Source: Micropterus salmoides
Taxonomy: Eukaryota > Chordata > Actinopteri > Centrarchiformes > Centrarchidae
NCBI RefSeq assembly: GCF_014851395.1
Contig: NW_024041039.1
Coordinates: forward strand, 9,229,177-9,293,176
DNA: 64,000 bases
Reading direction: 5' to 3'
Each line of letters opens with the position of its first letter. The stretch's first letter is position 1. This document shows positions 25,341-35,435 of this stretch, one piece after another. The position numbers and the translations under genes were made by a program. The notes under the pieces are model-generated. The model was not told the origin of the DNA. It was given only the letters and a program-made list of their open reading frames with translations, and did no database searches.

Positions 25341-26854
25341 ACCAGGCAGTTTTCACAAAATTAGTTTTACGCATAACGTCATTCATAACAGCATCAGGTA
25401 GTGTGATTTTTATGAAACATATAATGTTTTTTAATGCCACTGGCTGAGACAAAAAAAATAAGCAAGTGTCTCGACTTACTAACATTACTGTTTTGCACAT
25501 GCATTTATAAGAGAAGCATTCAGTGCTTTTACACAAAAAGTGGATTAACGCCACTCCTGCCGAGTCCAAGCATCACTGGCAGTAGCTGCCAGAGTTTCTT
25601 TCTACAGGCTAAGTTTCATGTTGCTGTGCTGCTTTAGCAGATGCTTTAATACAATGGTCACGGTTGAAAGCTTTTTGCTGGTCGCACAAAGTGATTCCAA
25701 CTGCATGTCATCCCCTCTCTCTCTATCACTGTCCAATACAGACAAAAAATGCCTGCAGTCTGATTGTCAGACTATTGTATTGGTTATTTTCATCATTGAT
25801 TAATCTGTTGATTATTTTCTTGATTAATCATTCAGTAGTTTGGTCTATAAAATGTCAATTGTGAATAGTGTTTGTCGATGTTTCCCAAAGCCCCATATGA
25901 CATCCCTAAATTTCTTGCTTTGTCCACAACCCAAAGATATTCAGTTTACTGTCATAAAGGAGTGAAAAAAATGACTCAACTGATTAAACGATTATTCAAA
26001 TAATTAGCAGTTAATTTAATACTCATCTGTAGCAGCTCTATTTTAATTTTAGTTTCATGTCATCATAATTTTACAAGCAACATTTATTTAACAGTCAACA
26101 AAGTTTTAAAGGTCTTTTGCACTCAGTTTTTGCTATTATTGACAGCTGTCTGTTTACAGCCTCAAGTAAAAATGTTTTTGTGTTTTCCAGCGTTGTCATA
26201 ACTATATGACAGAGCATCTGGGGATTCCTGTTTGGGGGTCTTACGTCATCTTTGGCTTGGCCACTCTGTTCTCTGGCCTTGCACTGGGACTGGTGAGAAC
26301 TCTAGTGAATGCTCCTATGGTGTGCACATTAAGTTCAAACACATACATTACCTGTAAATTAATGGTATTTTTGTTTTGTCTTGACAGTTGCTGGTGTTCA
26401 TCGCAGATTTTGTCTTCCCCTCGCGGCGATTTTCTTCTCCGGATTACTACCAGAGTGAGTTTCACTTACTAGCCCTTATACATTTATCTTATATTCACAA
26501 ATGGAGATACAGACACAGATTGTTCATTAACCAGTAGTCAGGTTTTGTTTGTAACTGGTTTTACGAGTGGTCACTCACTGTTCTAAATGTTATTCTGCAG
26601 AAAAACAGACAATGCAGCAGCAGAGGTTGCTCCAACGACAAGAGGATGAACATGAGGCCGATGGCGAGGAAGACGATGATGAAGAGGATGACGAGCAGGA
26701 TGGCGACCAGGATGATGTCTGGAGTAGGAGAAGAGGATCTCCAGAGGGCCGTCCAGAACCTAAGGGACAGGCGTTGTCCGATGAAGCTTTGAGGAAGAGG
26801 GTGGTGGGCAAACGTGAGGAGGAGGAAGAGGAGGAGGATGAGGAGGACACTTAG
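22219..26854 (+). CDS. tmx1: Thioredoxin-related transmembrane protein 1 (8 exons)
   Basis: TMX1 is an ER membrane thiol oxidoreductase of the PDI family that acts on disulfides of mainly membrane-bound clients. The coding exons are 22219-22382, 22765-22880, 23619-23664, 24543-24671, 25069-25114, 26191-26292, 26388-26454 and 26601-26854; all introns are GT-AG and phases agree, giving 307 aa. In order: signal peptide (about 1-30, likely cleaved after VSA), thioredoxin domain (about 36-140) with WCPAC (C60, C63) and cis-Pro P105 in TSLPT, a membrane span (about 183-206) and an Asp/Glu-rich cytosolic tail. The CPAC motif, the VEPVSSW-like linker and the PVWGSY membrane entry identify TMX1 rather than TMX2-4. 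The human juxtamembrane cysteine pair is replaced by F209 and F211. An in-frame ATG at 22189 could add 10 residues; 22219 is preferred for the shorter signal-peptide n-region. Identity is firm; the exact start is less so. Confidence 0.95.
22765..22880 (+). CDS. tmx1: tmx1 exon 2: CPAC active site
   Basis: Acceptor CAG at 22762-22764, donor GTAGGC at 22881. It completes F55 and codes residues 56-93: the redox motif WCPAC (C60, C63), then the FADWGE and NIAKVDVTDQPG stretch. Confidence 0.93.
23619..23664 (+). CDS. tmx1: tmx1 exon 3: cis-proline segment
   Basis: A 46-bp exon, too short for an ORF search, found by phase and family match. Acceptor AAG at 23616-23618, donor GTAAGT at 23665. It codes LSGRFIITSLPTIY with cis-Pro P105. 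Confidence 0.92.
24543..24671 (+). CDS. tmx1: tmx1 exon 4: end of thioredoxin fold
   Basis: Acceptor CAG at 24540-24542, donor GTGAGT at 24672. It codes HCKDGVFRKYQGART, DFLSFID and the linker VEPVSSWLGPSSF. Confidence 0.93.
25069..25114 (+). CDS. tmx1: tmx1 exon 5: luminal linker
   Basis: A second 46-bp exon. Acceptor GGCAG ending at 25068, donor GTAAGT at 25115. It codes MNSMSALFKLSMFIR, which closely follows the TMX1 family pattern. Confidence 0.92.
25234..25338. repeat. (GT)n(AT)n compound microsatellite in tmx1 intron 5
   Basis: Alternating GT units followed by more than 25 AT units. It lies in the intron from 25115 to 26190 and is likely polymorphic. Confidence 0.95.
26191..26292 (+). 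CDS. tmx1: tmx1 exon 6: first part of membrane span
   Basis: Acceptor TTCCAG ending at 26190, donor GTGAGA at 26293, phase 0 on both sides. It codes residues 168-201, including GIPVWGSYVIFGLATLFSG. Confidence 0.93.
26388..26454 (+). CDS. tmx1: tmx1 exon 7: end of span, juxtamembrane
   Basis: Acceptor GACAG ending at 26387, donor GTGAGT at 26455. It codes LLVFIADFVFPSRR and then FSSPDYYQ. The basic SRR just after the span fits the cytosolic side. Phenylalanines occupy the two positions that are cysteines in human TMX1. Confidence 0.92.
26601..26854 (+). CDS. tmx1: tmx1 exon 8: acidic cytosolic tail and stop
   Basis: Acceptor CTGCAG ending at 26600; stop TAG at 26852-26854. It codes a Gln-rich start followed by long Asp/Glu runs (about residues 239-254 and 297-306) separated by a basic and proline-containing middle. 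GAG/GAA/GAT repeats make this exon prone to length change. No KDEL or KKxx end is present. Confidence 0.92.
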
Positions 26855-27463
26855 AGAGTCACGTGGCCCCTACTCGTTTGAGAAGAGCGCCGTGTAGTCA
26901 TCAGAGTGGGAGGAGCATTGGTCCTGAGCAGCAGTGTTTACAGCAGGGAGCCCTAAACTTCCCCCTAACCTCCTCTCTTGCTCCTCCTCCTCCCCTGGGC
27001 TCCCAGAAACACCTCACTTCTTTTCTTCTCCTTCCCTTGTTTTCAACAGGAGCGCTTTAGACTCTAACCATCTGAGCAGCAGGCTCCACCTGGAAAAAGC
27101 AAAAACACTCCTGACACCTGTTTTCACTTGTGGAAACAAATTGCCTGGCTGAGGTTTAGGTATGAAGTGCAGCAGAGATGGAATTTGCAATGTTGTTTAT
27201 GCTATGCATCGTTTTTTAAAGATTTGTGTGTTATTATGTGTTTATCTCAGAATTATTACACAAGGCTTGCGTTTGAAGTTTATATTGTAAAATTTTACTA
27301 TTACTATAGCTAATGTATACATCCAGTTGGTTATGTTGCATATATTTTACAAACCCTGACAGTTCAACCCAACGTAACAGTGTTCACACACCATTCCACA
27401 TTCAGCTCATAATGGAGAAAAGAGGGAAAAGAAATGGCCTCAAGTGTTACAGTTACTTTTGAA

Positions 27464-27469
27464 ATTAAA
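27464..27469 (+). terminator. tmx1: Candidate tmx1 polyadenylation signal (ATTAAA)
   Basis: The first plausible hexamer downstream of the tmx1 stop, about 610 bp into the 3' UTR. A TG-rich stretch follows at once (about 27470-27500). Later AATAAA words (about 28568, 29839) are alternatives. Confidence 0.35.
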
Positions 27470-29552
27470 GTGGTTACTGTGGTAACAGCAAGTGCGGTTT
27501 AATACTACAGCATACACTTGTTGAGTAGCTGCTTTGTCAGATAATAACTGCAACCGCTATCTGATTTCATGCTGCAGATGGCACAAGTAGTTTTCCACAC
27601 AACCGCAGGACACAGTAAAGTTTTGTATCTTGCTGAGAAGTTGGAGGTGTGCCTATCGTCTGCCGCTCTTCATCCAAGAGCGCTCTCTAGCCTTTTTCAA
27701 ACATAGTTCCCAGTAAATTACTGGGATAAACATTTTTAAGCTCTGCTGGTGATTTCTTTACTATTCACACATGCAGCCTCATTTAGGAACATTTCAGTCT
27801 TGCGCCTTTTCACACGTCATTGCAGTGCTGGAATAGATGGAGCGAGGGACGGTCCAGCAGACGGTGGTAATGCAACGCACATGGATGCCAGCCACCATAA
27901 AACTCAACAGAAGCAGAAGATGGGAGATGGCCAGATGTACGTGTACATGACGATGGCAGAGCTGTAAGACGTCTAATTATTTTCAGGAACATGGCGGGTG
28001 AGGAGCTGTTTTTCTATTTCTGAATCTGTCAGGATTCCAGACAATCTTAAGAACTAAGCTTTGTTGCAAACAAAATAATTTGTACAATTTGTTGACCAAA
28101 ACCCCCGCAAAAGCATTTGCAAGGAAGGCAGCCGTAAACAAGTTGCAGATTCAAATACGTCATCAGCAGAGTTTTGTGATTAGTTCGCTAAATACATATG
28201 AAAGCATCTTTCGTCAGACAGATGTCACCTTTTACTTGCTTGTCCCTGCAGTGTTGCTGCTTTCACTCACAACACAGCCGTACAGGTGTTTTGAGGTAGG
28301 AAATTGGAGGTACAGATTTCCTTGAATACTGATCACTCTTCCTATTCACAAATGACCCCATCCAGTAAATTATTCTGAACTTTTCAGGGGTAGACATCAT
28401 GTGTGAAAGGGGTTTGCGGCTGCACCATCTGGTTCCATTACTCCCTTGAAAAAAGATTTTATCCACTGATGAAGAAAATGCTGAAAATGACTGCTGTCTT
28501 GTTTTGTAGACACGTTTTTTGATAATCGTGATCAGCTCTCACCTTGGTGACAAATACATTGCTTTATAATAAAGGCCACTGAGTTAGCAGTAAATTAATA
28601 CAGCTATGCGACAGTTTTAGGAGAATGAACAGTAAACAAAGTGTGATAATGAGCTCAAATTAAAAACAATGCTGGATTACACATGTTTTCTTTCTTTTAA
28701 ATCCCTCATGCGTGGGAAGGCAATTTGAATCAAGTGCAGGAATGGCAGATCCGCCACAAACAATGGCAACTACTGATGTAGTAATTACAGAATGTAAATA
28801 CATTTAATGGCTACGGCAGGCACAAGTACGTAAGGGGCAGGAACCCTTCTTACAGCATTTGTGTTTTGCTCAATAACTGCACAAAAACATTGACTTTGAC
28901 TGAGCTGCACTCTTGCCAGTTTGCAAAAAACTAGACCAGGACAGGAAGATGCTAATTTAAAAAAAGGAACTAAACTCAACAATAAATACTAAAGGTCTGG
29001 TAAGTGTTGTTCTGTAGATACTATATGTCCCCATAACGTATGAAATAATCAACCAACGGGAGGTTTTATTAAATTTTTTGTTATTGTTTTTTGTTTACTT
29101 GTGATTCTCTAATTATTAAGGGATGTTTACTCAAACATCCCAGATGTGTTGTCAACCTGTCTACAGTATACGCATGCTGTAATACATTTAAAGAGTGGAA
29201 CAATTTAGGGGCTCTCACTCCCTTTTGTAAATTGAGAGAAGTCAGGCATATCCGTCCTAACGCTGTTGTGAAACAGTGCGAGGAGCAGAATGAAGTTGTC
29301 TGTGCAACAAAGGGAAGCATAATTTATCCAACTGTAATCTTGTTTTAACCACTTTTAATTTGACTTTTTTAAGGCTGAAAACTTTTAATTGAGACCTGAA
29401 CTTCTGAGGTTAATTTACCTAAATTTGTGCCATTTTGTGGACATTTGTTTCTTATTGAAATCATGAACAAATTATCACTTTGATGCCTATTTCTAAAATA
29501 TTAATGCCACTGTAAGCATAGCCTGTATGTATTTCAGTCTAGTAGAGCAAAA

Positions 29553-29554
<2 letters not shown>

Positions 29555-29601
<47 letters not shown>

Positions 29602-29602
29602 T
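29555..29602. repeat. (GT)n(GA)n microsatellite
   Basis: About 18 GT units followed by a short GA run. Confidence 0.95.
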
Positions 29603-30107
29603 GTGTGAGAGAGTGTGACACACTTCACTATTTCCACGACGCTTATAATGACTGGCATAGACTTTGATTTATTTTTATGCTGCTTTCTATTCCCAAAAAG
29701 CAAATTACTCATTTCAGTGATTGTTGAAACAGGTTGTGATTTTTTTAATTTTTTTTTATACCCGACCACTAAGTATGGCTTGTAGCATTCACACTTTACT
29801 CTGAGCAGGCTGTGCTTTTATTGTTTGAACATTTCTTTGAATAAAGAGTTATCTCTGACAACAGTCTCACTTTTGCTCCTTCTGCTGCTTCCAATAGTTA
29901 ACTGACACAAATATGTTCCACTAGTATTTATAATCATCTGTGATGCACAAAGAAGGAAATAGAGTTGTTCACAGCTGGAAAACATTTATAATGCAGATGG
30001 TGCCGAGACAACTCTGGGAACATCCTGAAAAGCAAAGAAGTATCAGATACTTGGAGAAACACTTGCCAAAATAGTGATATGAAAGAATATGATAGAACAT
30101 ACTGTAG

Positions 30108-30685
30108 CAGTGGTGGATGAAGTATACATATTCTTTAATACCACAATGGAAACATACTGCAGTCCTGCTTTTAAAATCCCACTTAAGTTTAAGTACAATT
30201 TTATCAGAATATGTCCTTAAAGTATCAGAAGTAAAAGCACTGCTTCTGCAAAGCAATGTCCCCGGTGATGAACATCAGATATCATGCCATTGTTAATCCT
30301 GTTTCATCAGTGCGTAGCTGGTCGAGGTGCAGGTAGTTTTAACTAATTTATATACAGTCCAGTGGTTCCCTACCTAGGGTTTGGGGACCTCCAACGGGTC
30401 ACAAGGTAAATCTGAGCTGTTGTCCTTCAACCCAAATGTGACACAAGGTCTTGTATGTTGGGAGTCACCGGTTTAATCTTTAACAATACATTGTGTTATA
30501 TTATGTATTATATCCTAGTAGCTTTAACGGAAGTTAATGTTGTGGAATGAAAAGTGCAGTATTTCCTTCTGAAATGTAGTGCGGCAGAAGTAACACAGTA
30601 TCAAAAAGCAATACCCCACTGAAGAAGTATCTCAAACTTATACTACAGAGTTTGAGTAAATGTACTTGGTTACTTTACACCACTG
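30108..30685. mobile_element. Palindromic-ended MITE (CAGTGGTGG family), copy 1
   Basis: Starts CAGTGGTGGATGAAGTA and ends with 'ttactttacaccactg', its imperfect inverted complement. In between are 'ccacaatggaaac', 'agtatcagaagtaaaag' and 'actgaagaagtatctc' words shared with copies at 33690, 39467, 59150 and 63388. Another repeat starting CCAGTGGTTCCCTACC (about 30358-30475) is nested inside. It is non-coding, and no clear target duplication was found. Confidence 0.65.
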
Positions 30686-31029
30686 CATATGGTAAATGCT
30701 TCCCGGTATTTGCATTACACAGGTTGAGGAGACGATTTTATCACAAAGATCAAAACACCACGCTGTTTTTCATCGTCACACTCAAATTCAGATTATTATT
30801 ATTTTTTTTAGCATGACCTTAAGTCAGTTGTTAGCAGGTTGCACAAGATGTACAATGTATGTGATAATTCAGATTTATTTTTATGAAACAGGACAATACA
30901 TTAAATGTACATTACTACAAAGCATATAGGCTAATAACTGAAAAACAAGTCTTAAAAAATAAATAAATAAATAAAATATATTACAGTGAGCTCAGGCCCT
31001 TGCCAGCAGATGTCACTCTTGCACTCATT

Positions 31030-31260
31030 CTGTTCAAAATATAAGGCAATGTTTATTAGTATAGCACCTTTCAACAACAAGGCAATTCAAAGTGCTTTTA
31101 CATTGGAAATAAAAGACAGTAAGAAAAGAAACAAGGCAATATAAAAAGACTCATTAAAATAAGATTTAGAGGAGTAATATAAAACAGGAGATAAAATAAG
31201 ATAAAGAGTAAAACAGATATAACAGGAGAATAAAAAGATGCTATATAAGCACACAGCAGA
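31030..31260 (-). repeat. L2-like LINE 3' tail fragment
   Basis: The + strand words 'agtatagcacctttcaac' and 'caattcaaagtgcttttac' align with the 3' end of the L2 element at 12815 and of the copy at 61270. The rest is A-rich and non-coding. Confidence 0.5.
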
Positions 31261-31320
31261 CAGGAATATCCACCTAAGGAGCTACACATATATCACAGCA
31301 GAACACTTTAGGGAGCAGGT

Positions 31321-31985
31321 GACAGGAAATGTACAGTGGCACTTAATGTGTGTTGGAGCAAATGTAAAACTACAGTGAACATTTCCTTCCATTTGTTCTC
31401 CCGAGGCTTCCCATTTCCTATGGGAGAGACCCTCTTGAGTGGTGTTACTCCCACTGGATGAAGAGGGGAGCTGGTCTCGAGAGTGGATGTCTAATCAGTG
31501 CAGTCACTGCAGCTTGAGTAGCCATGTGTACATGCTCTGTTTAGCAGAGTCTAATGTGCTCGAGGTGAAAGGGGAGGAAGGTGTTTGAAGGGATTCCCCT
31601 GCTGTACCAGCCTGCTGCAGGCAGGCCCTTTTGATGTTTCAGGGCAGTGAGATTGTAGTGTATGCGAAACGCTGAGCAGATGCTTGATAAAAAGCCGCCT
31701 GCACTCTAAACTGATTTATCGGGCACATACAGATTTCTCTGCACTGGATAGGCAGTCGGCTGTTTTATTGTTCTGCAATGTAAAGTAAATGCAGATGGCA
31801 CTGCTACCGGTTTAGAGGTTTCTGTTCATTTACTTCGCTCTGGTCCATATGGTTTTCTGTTTTCCTTGTTTTCACTTTAACAGGAAAGTTCTGAAATGTC
31901 TGCAGCAAAGTAAGATCATGATAACACATTTAAGACACATTTGGATATTTTTTATAAAATAATTTTATCCTCCTTGTTGGCCCTT
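31321..31985. other. No gene seen
   Basis: Non-coding, somewhat richer in G+C than its surroundings near 31.4-31.7 kb. No exon or repeat is recognised. Confidence 0.4.
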
Positions 31986-32340
31986 AACAGTGTGGCTCTA
32001 TGGATGGCAATGTTGGTCAATTGGTCCACCACTTTGGTCCAGACTGAAATATCTCAATAACTATTTGATGGATTGTCATTCAATTTTGCACAGATATTCA
32101 TGGTTCCTAAAAGATGGGATCCTAAGTCTGACTTTAACTCTAGATGAAGTTGAGGTACAGAGTGAAATATCTTGACAAGGCACAGGAAAGGTCAGATCAC
32201 AAAAATCATTAGAATTTGTACAGACCTTGACTGTTGAAACACATCTGATATCTCACCATGCATGAGCATGTTAGCATGCTAAGGTTAGCATTTAGCTCAA
32301 ATCGCCACAGTAAATACCATTTGGGTGAAAATGAAAGTTG
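31986..32340 (+). repeat. Dispersed fish repeat (family A, copy 2)
   Basis: Starts 'gtggctctatggatggcaat' and shares 'cactttggtcc', 'agactgaaatatctca' and 'gatggattgtcat' with the copy at 60881. It ends with 'gttagcatgctaaggttagc', a TTAGCATGCTAA-type block. Confidence 0.65.
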
Positions 32341-32602
32341 AAAAGACATCTTTTATTCTATGATTTAAATACAACCTAATCAAATTCATATCTGATTTTT
32401 AAAAAGACTAACAAAAACATATATTAAAAAATATACAAAAACATCACATTCACGTTCCAGTTTAAGCACTACCGCTGCTACACTATAAACTAAGCTGGTT
32501 ATATAAACTGTCTCAAGCAAACTGGCATACGATCTTGAGTGGATTTCAGTATTTATACTCACTCACCTTCCTGTCTGTCCAGTTACCCAAAGAGGCTTTA
32601 AT

Positions 32603-32743
32603 CAAGGGCAACTGGACGTGGTTGAAGATGTTTTGCCTCTCATCCAAGAGGCTTCTTCAGTTCTAACTGACTGGCAGGAAGTCCCAGGTTACTTGAGAGG
32701 CAAAACTTCTTCAAGTATCTTCAATCAAGTCCAGTTGCCCTTG
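32603..32743. repeat. Fold-back repeat
   Basis: The left arm starts CAAGGGCAACTGGAC and contains GTTTTGCCTCTC. The right arm contains GAGAGGCAAAAC and ends GTCCAGTTGCCCTTG. The outer words are exact reverse complements, giving an imperfect hairpin of about 140 bp with a short loop. It resembles cassettes dispersed in teleost genomes. Confidence 0.7.
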
Positions 32744-33689
32744 TTGTAACCCACCCTGGATGACTCTCAAAATGGAAAAAGGTAGCTGCTCGCTGACAAA
32801 TCACTATTTACAATCAGCCAGTTTGATGTGATCAGAGAAAATGCGATTGGTGGCAGTCATTTTGTCCAGCATATTGCCAAAATTCATGTTATTCTTTAAG
32901 CGCACCTGTTTTTATTTGTTTTTATGCTGTGTAGGCAAATATTGTTAAAACCCACAGAACTGTATTTTTAATTCTAGTTTCTAAAGTGACCAAACATATC
33001 AGGCTGAATTTGGGGGAAATCTGTGTAAAATGATGAAAGGAAGCTATTTAGAATATTTAATAGGATGGATTGTACAGCCAGAAGAAATTATGCCTTGGGT
33101 TTCAATATTTAACTTAGTGAAAGCTTGTGAAGTGAATACAGAATGTGAAGCTGTCAGACAATGTGGAATAATATGATTTAAGAACTTTTAAGCTACAAAT
33201 GGGGAAACAAAAGGAGAAAACTGTGAATCAAGGAGTGGGTGTGGAGCCACAGTTTTACCGCTGCCGAGTTGCAGTGGTCCGGGTGTCTCTTAACCACTGA
33301 GGAGGTGAAGTAAGTGTAGATGTCCAAGAGTGACAAACAGAGTGAGTGTCAGTCTGAGATATGAGATGGAGAGATTTCACACTGAGATGAAGAACATTCC
33401 ACACTACAGGGATGTTTACATAGGAGCTCAATGACCGTAGCAGAATGGAAGAAGCATTCAGATCCAGAAATACAATGAAACAAAATTCTGTTAGACTGGG
33501 GGAATGCCTGTTAATTCTCTTCTCATATAAATCCCTGCATACTTAACTCTGCACCAGTCCAACCTGTGCAGGTCTAATCAGCAGCATAACTCAAAAAACA
33601 CCTTGTTTTATGTATGGTTGACCTTATGTTTTGTATGTGAAATCAAGGCAACTAGCACTTAAATATATGTTGTAGAGTAAGAAGCACAA
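32744..33689. other. No gene seen
   Basis: Non-coding sequence without recognisable repeats. Confidence 0.4.
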
Positions 33690-34205
33690 CATTTATCACT
33701 GAGATGTACTGGAGTAGAAGTATAATGTAATATAAAAAGTAAAGTACAAATATAAAACTGTTCTAAATTGCAGTAAGTAAAAGTGCAAAGAGTATTGAAA
33801 GTATCATAAGTAAATGTACTCATTGGATAGCAGAATGGCTCCTGTCATAGTAATGCTACAAAAGTAGGCTATATACTATATTATCAGCTTATTTGTACTA
33901 TAACATTACTATTTATTTTGTATACAATCGAGGCGGAGTTTAACTTTTTTTGTGTACGTTATTATTTGTTAGTTTAACCCTTAAAAATAGATAATTTTAG
34001 GAACTCATAGGTTTTCTGTGTAAAATTACACTAAGTAACCAAAGCTGTCAGATAAATGTAGTAGAGTAAAAAATATAATAATTCCATGTGAAATGTAGTG
34101 GTAAGTCTAAAGTGGCAAAACATGGAAATACTTAAAGTAAAGTATCTCAAAAGTTTACATACATACAGCACTTGGGTAAATGTACTTAGTCTCTTTCCAT
34201 CACTT
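33690..34205. mobile_element. Palindromic-ended MITE (CAGTGGTGG family), copy 2
   Basis: Diverged copy. It starts near 'cactgagatgtactggagta', contains 'gtatcataagtaaatgtact', and ends with 'ggtaaatgtacttagtctc' and 'tttccatcac'. Its ends are only weakly inverted. Confidence 0.5.
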
Positions 34206-34220
34206 GTGAGGTCCTCTCAG

Positions 34221-34948
34221 GGCTGGTATTTATCAAGCTTCTCAAAGTGCCATTTTAGTCTTAAGTGCTGAGAATTCATGAAATGTACTACTTTTAAACT
34301 TAAGAATAAAAGCAAGTTATCAAATTTCTTAAAGCTAAGAGTCACTCTTACTCTCCCAGTTACTTAAGAGAGCTCCAGAGGTCTCTCAAGTGTTTAGGAG
34401 CTGCCTGTAGTCTCCGTCTCCACAGTGATGGCACTGTGGAGACGGAGACATGCGGAGAGGAGAGGAAAAATTCTGACGGCGCGCAGTTAATAAGACGGGG
34501 TCGGACAGCGCAGGCATAATCTTTGTCAGCGAGTTGGGAAGGGACGTCATCTCACCACTGACTTTAAGCAATAATGCGTTTTCAGCTAAACGGAAGGTGG
34601 TGATGATGACACTTTGTTTCTTTGCCACAGGACAAACGCAGCAATGCTGATGATTTTGGCCCGTCACAACCATCAATAAGCCGAATAATCATGGAAACAA
34701 TTACAGCACTTAGGCTACAGCTTTGGCGACATCGTCGTCCAAAATCCTGTTTGCGGCACAGCAAAATGTCGGAAATCAGCACTAAGACTGACACTTAAGA
34801 TTTATTCCTACACTTCACTCAGATTAGGACTATGATGCTTGATAACTAACTTTTAAGCACAGCTTTGAGCCAATAATTTTTTCACTCTTAAGTCCGTTCT
34901 TAGCAGTGTTCTTATGAGTAATTCTGAGAAGCTTGATAAATACGGGCC
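34221..34948 (+). mobile_element. PIF/Harbinger-type element, internally decayed
   Basis: A 728-bp element whose ends form inverted repeats: GGCTGGTATTTATCAAGCTT at the left and, read on the minus strand, GGCCCGTATTTATCAAGCTT at the right. CAG flanks both sides (34218-34220 and 34949-34951), fitting the CWG 3-bp target duplications known for this superfamily. A transposase remnant lies inside. A local inverted repeat (about 34405-34450) contains GTCTCCGTCTCCACAG and its complement. Confidence 0.8.
34543..34770 (+). pseudogene. HARBI1-like transposase N-terminal remnant
   Basis: Two adjoining frames. The first reads DVISPLTLSNNAFSAKRK and then MMTLCFFATG, matching the ISP..R..nalsa..kvl..L.FlAtG pattern upstream of the helix-turn-helix of HARBI1-type transposases. 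After a frameshift near 34.64 kb the second reads ADDFGPSQPSISRII and then METITAL, the helix-turn-helix itself. The DDE catalytic part is absent. Similar proteins are nucleases of Harbinger transposons or the domesticated HARBI1; this one is a relic. Confidence 0.65.
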
Positions 34949-35005
34949 CAGGTCTCCAGGTGTCTTAGGAGCTGATTTACAGACTGACACTCTGACAGTT
35001 TAGAG

Positions 35006-35275
35006 TTGAGCACTCTGACAGAAGCTGCGTGTCTGACCCATAAAGGCTCATATCTGAGGCTCTTGAAGAACAACAGCTCACTACAAACAGTCAGATAACA
35101 GCCGGGCCAGGGTCTAGAGTAACAAGCCTGGCGTGTTTCTGTGAAGGGTAAGTCTCTGCTGTAGGTCAGGGTTAATATGGGTTTCCTTTCAGGTTGAGTT
35201 TACATGCATCAGCCTGTGTAAAACAGATCTACAGCCATTAAATGGTAATCAAAACAAAGTTAGTTTACTTCACTG
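35006..35275 (+). repeat. Duplicated segment B1 (partner at 41356)
   Basis: Starts GAGCACTCTGACAGAAGCTG and matches 41356-41577 along its length. It shares 'cataaaggctcatatctgag', 'agagtaacaagcctggcgtg', 'gtgtaaaacagatctacag' and 'attaaatggtaatcaaaac', with an extra 40-60 bp in this copy. No coding potential. Confidence 0.8.
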
Positions 35276-35277
35276 CT

Positions 35278-35345
35278 TCACTGACAGAAGCTGCATGTCT
35301 GACCCATAAAAGCTCCTCTCTGAGGCTCTTAAAGAACAGCAGCTC
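35278..35345 (+). repeat. Partial tandem copy of segment B1
   Basis: Starts CTGACAGAAGCTGCATGTCT and repeats the first 65 bp or so of B1 immediately after it. A fragment of the CAGTGGTGG-type MITE (tact/caagtaaagt words) follows at about 35370-35430. Confidence 0.75.
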
Positions 35346-35435
35346 CCGGTCAGCATGGAGTATATAGCTTAAAATGGAAATACTCAAGTAAAGTACAAGT
35401 ACATCAACATTGTACTTCAGTACAGAGTAAATAGC

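Larger units (their letters stand above)
26855..30107. other. tmx1 3' UTR, then no gene seen
   Basis: The first several hundred bases are probably tmx1 3' UTR. After that there is non-coding sequence with one GT/GA microsatellite. No exon with supportable homology is seen. Confidence 0.45.

Noticed and set aside
25228..25569. ORFs with alternating Ile-Tyr and Thr-His runs
   Set aside because: Translations of the (GT)n(AT)n microsatellite in intron 5.
26590..26850. Minus-strand serine-rich ORF opposite tmx1 exon 8
   Set aside because: It is the antisense shadow of the Asp/Glu repeat codons.
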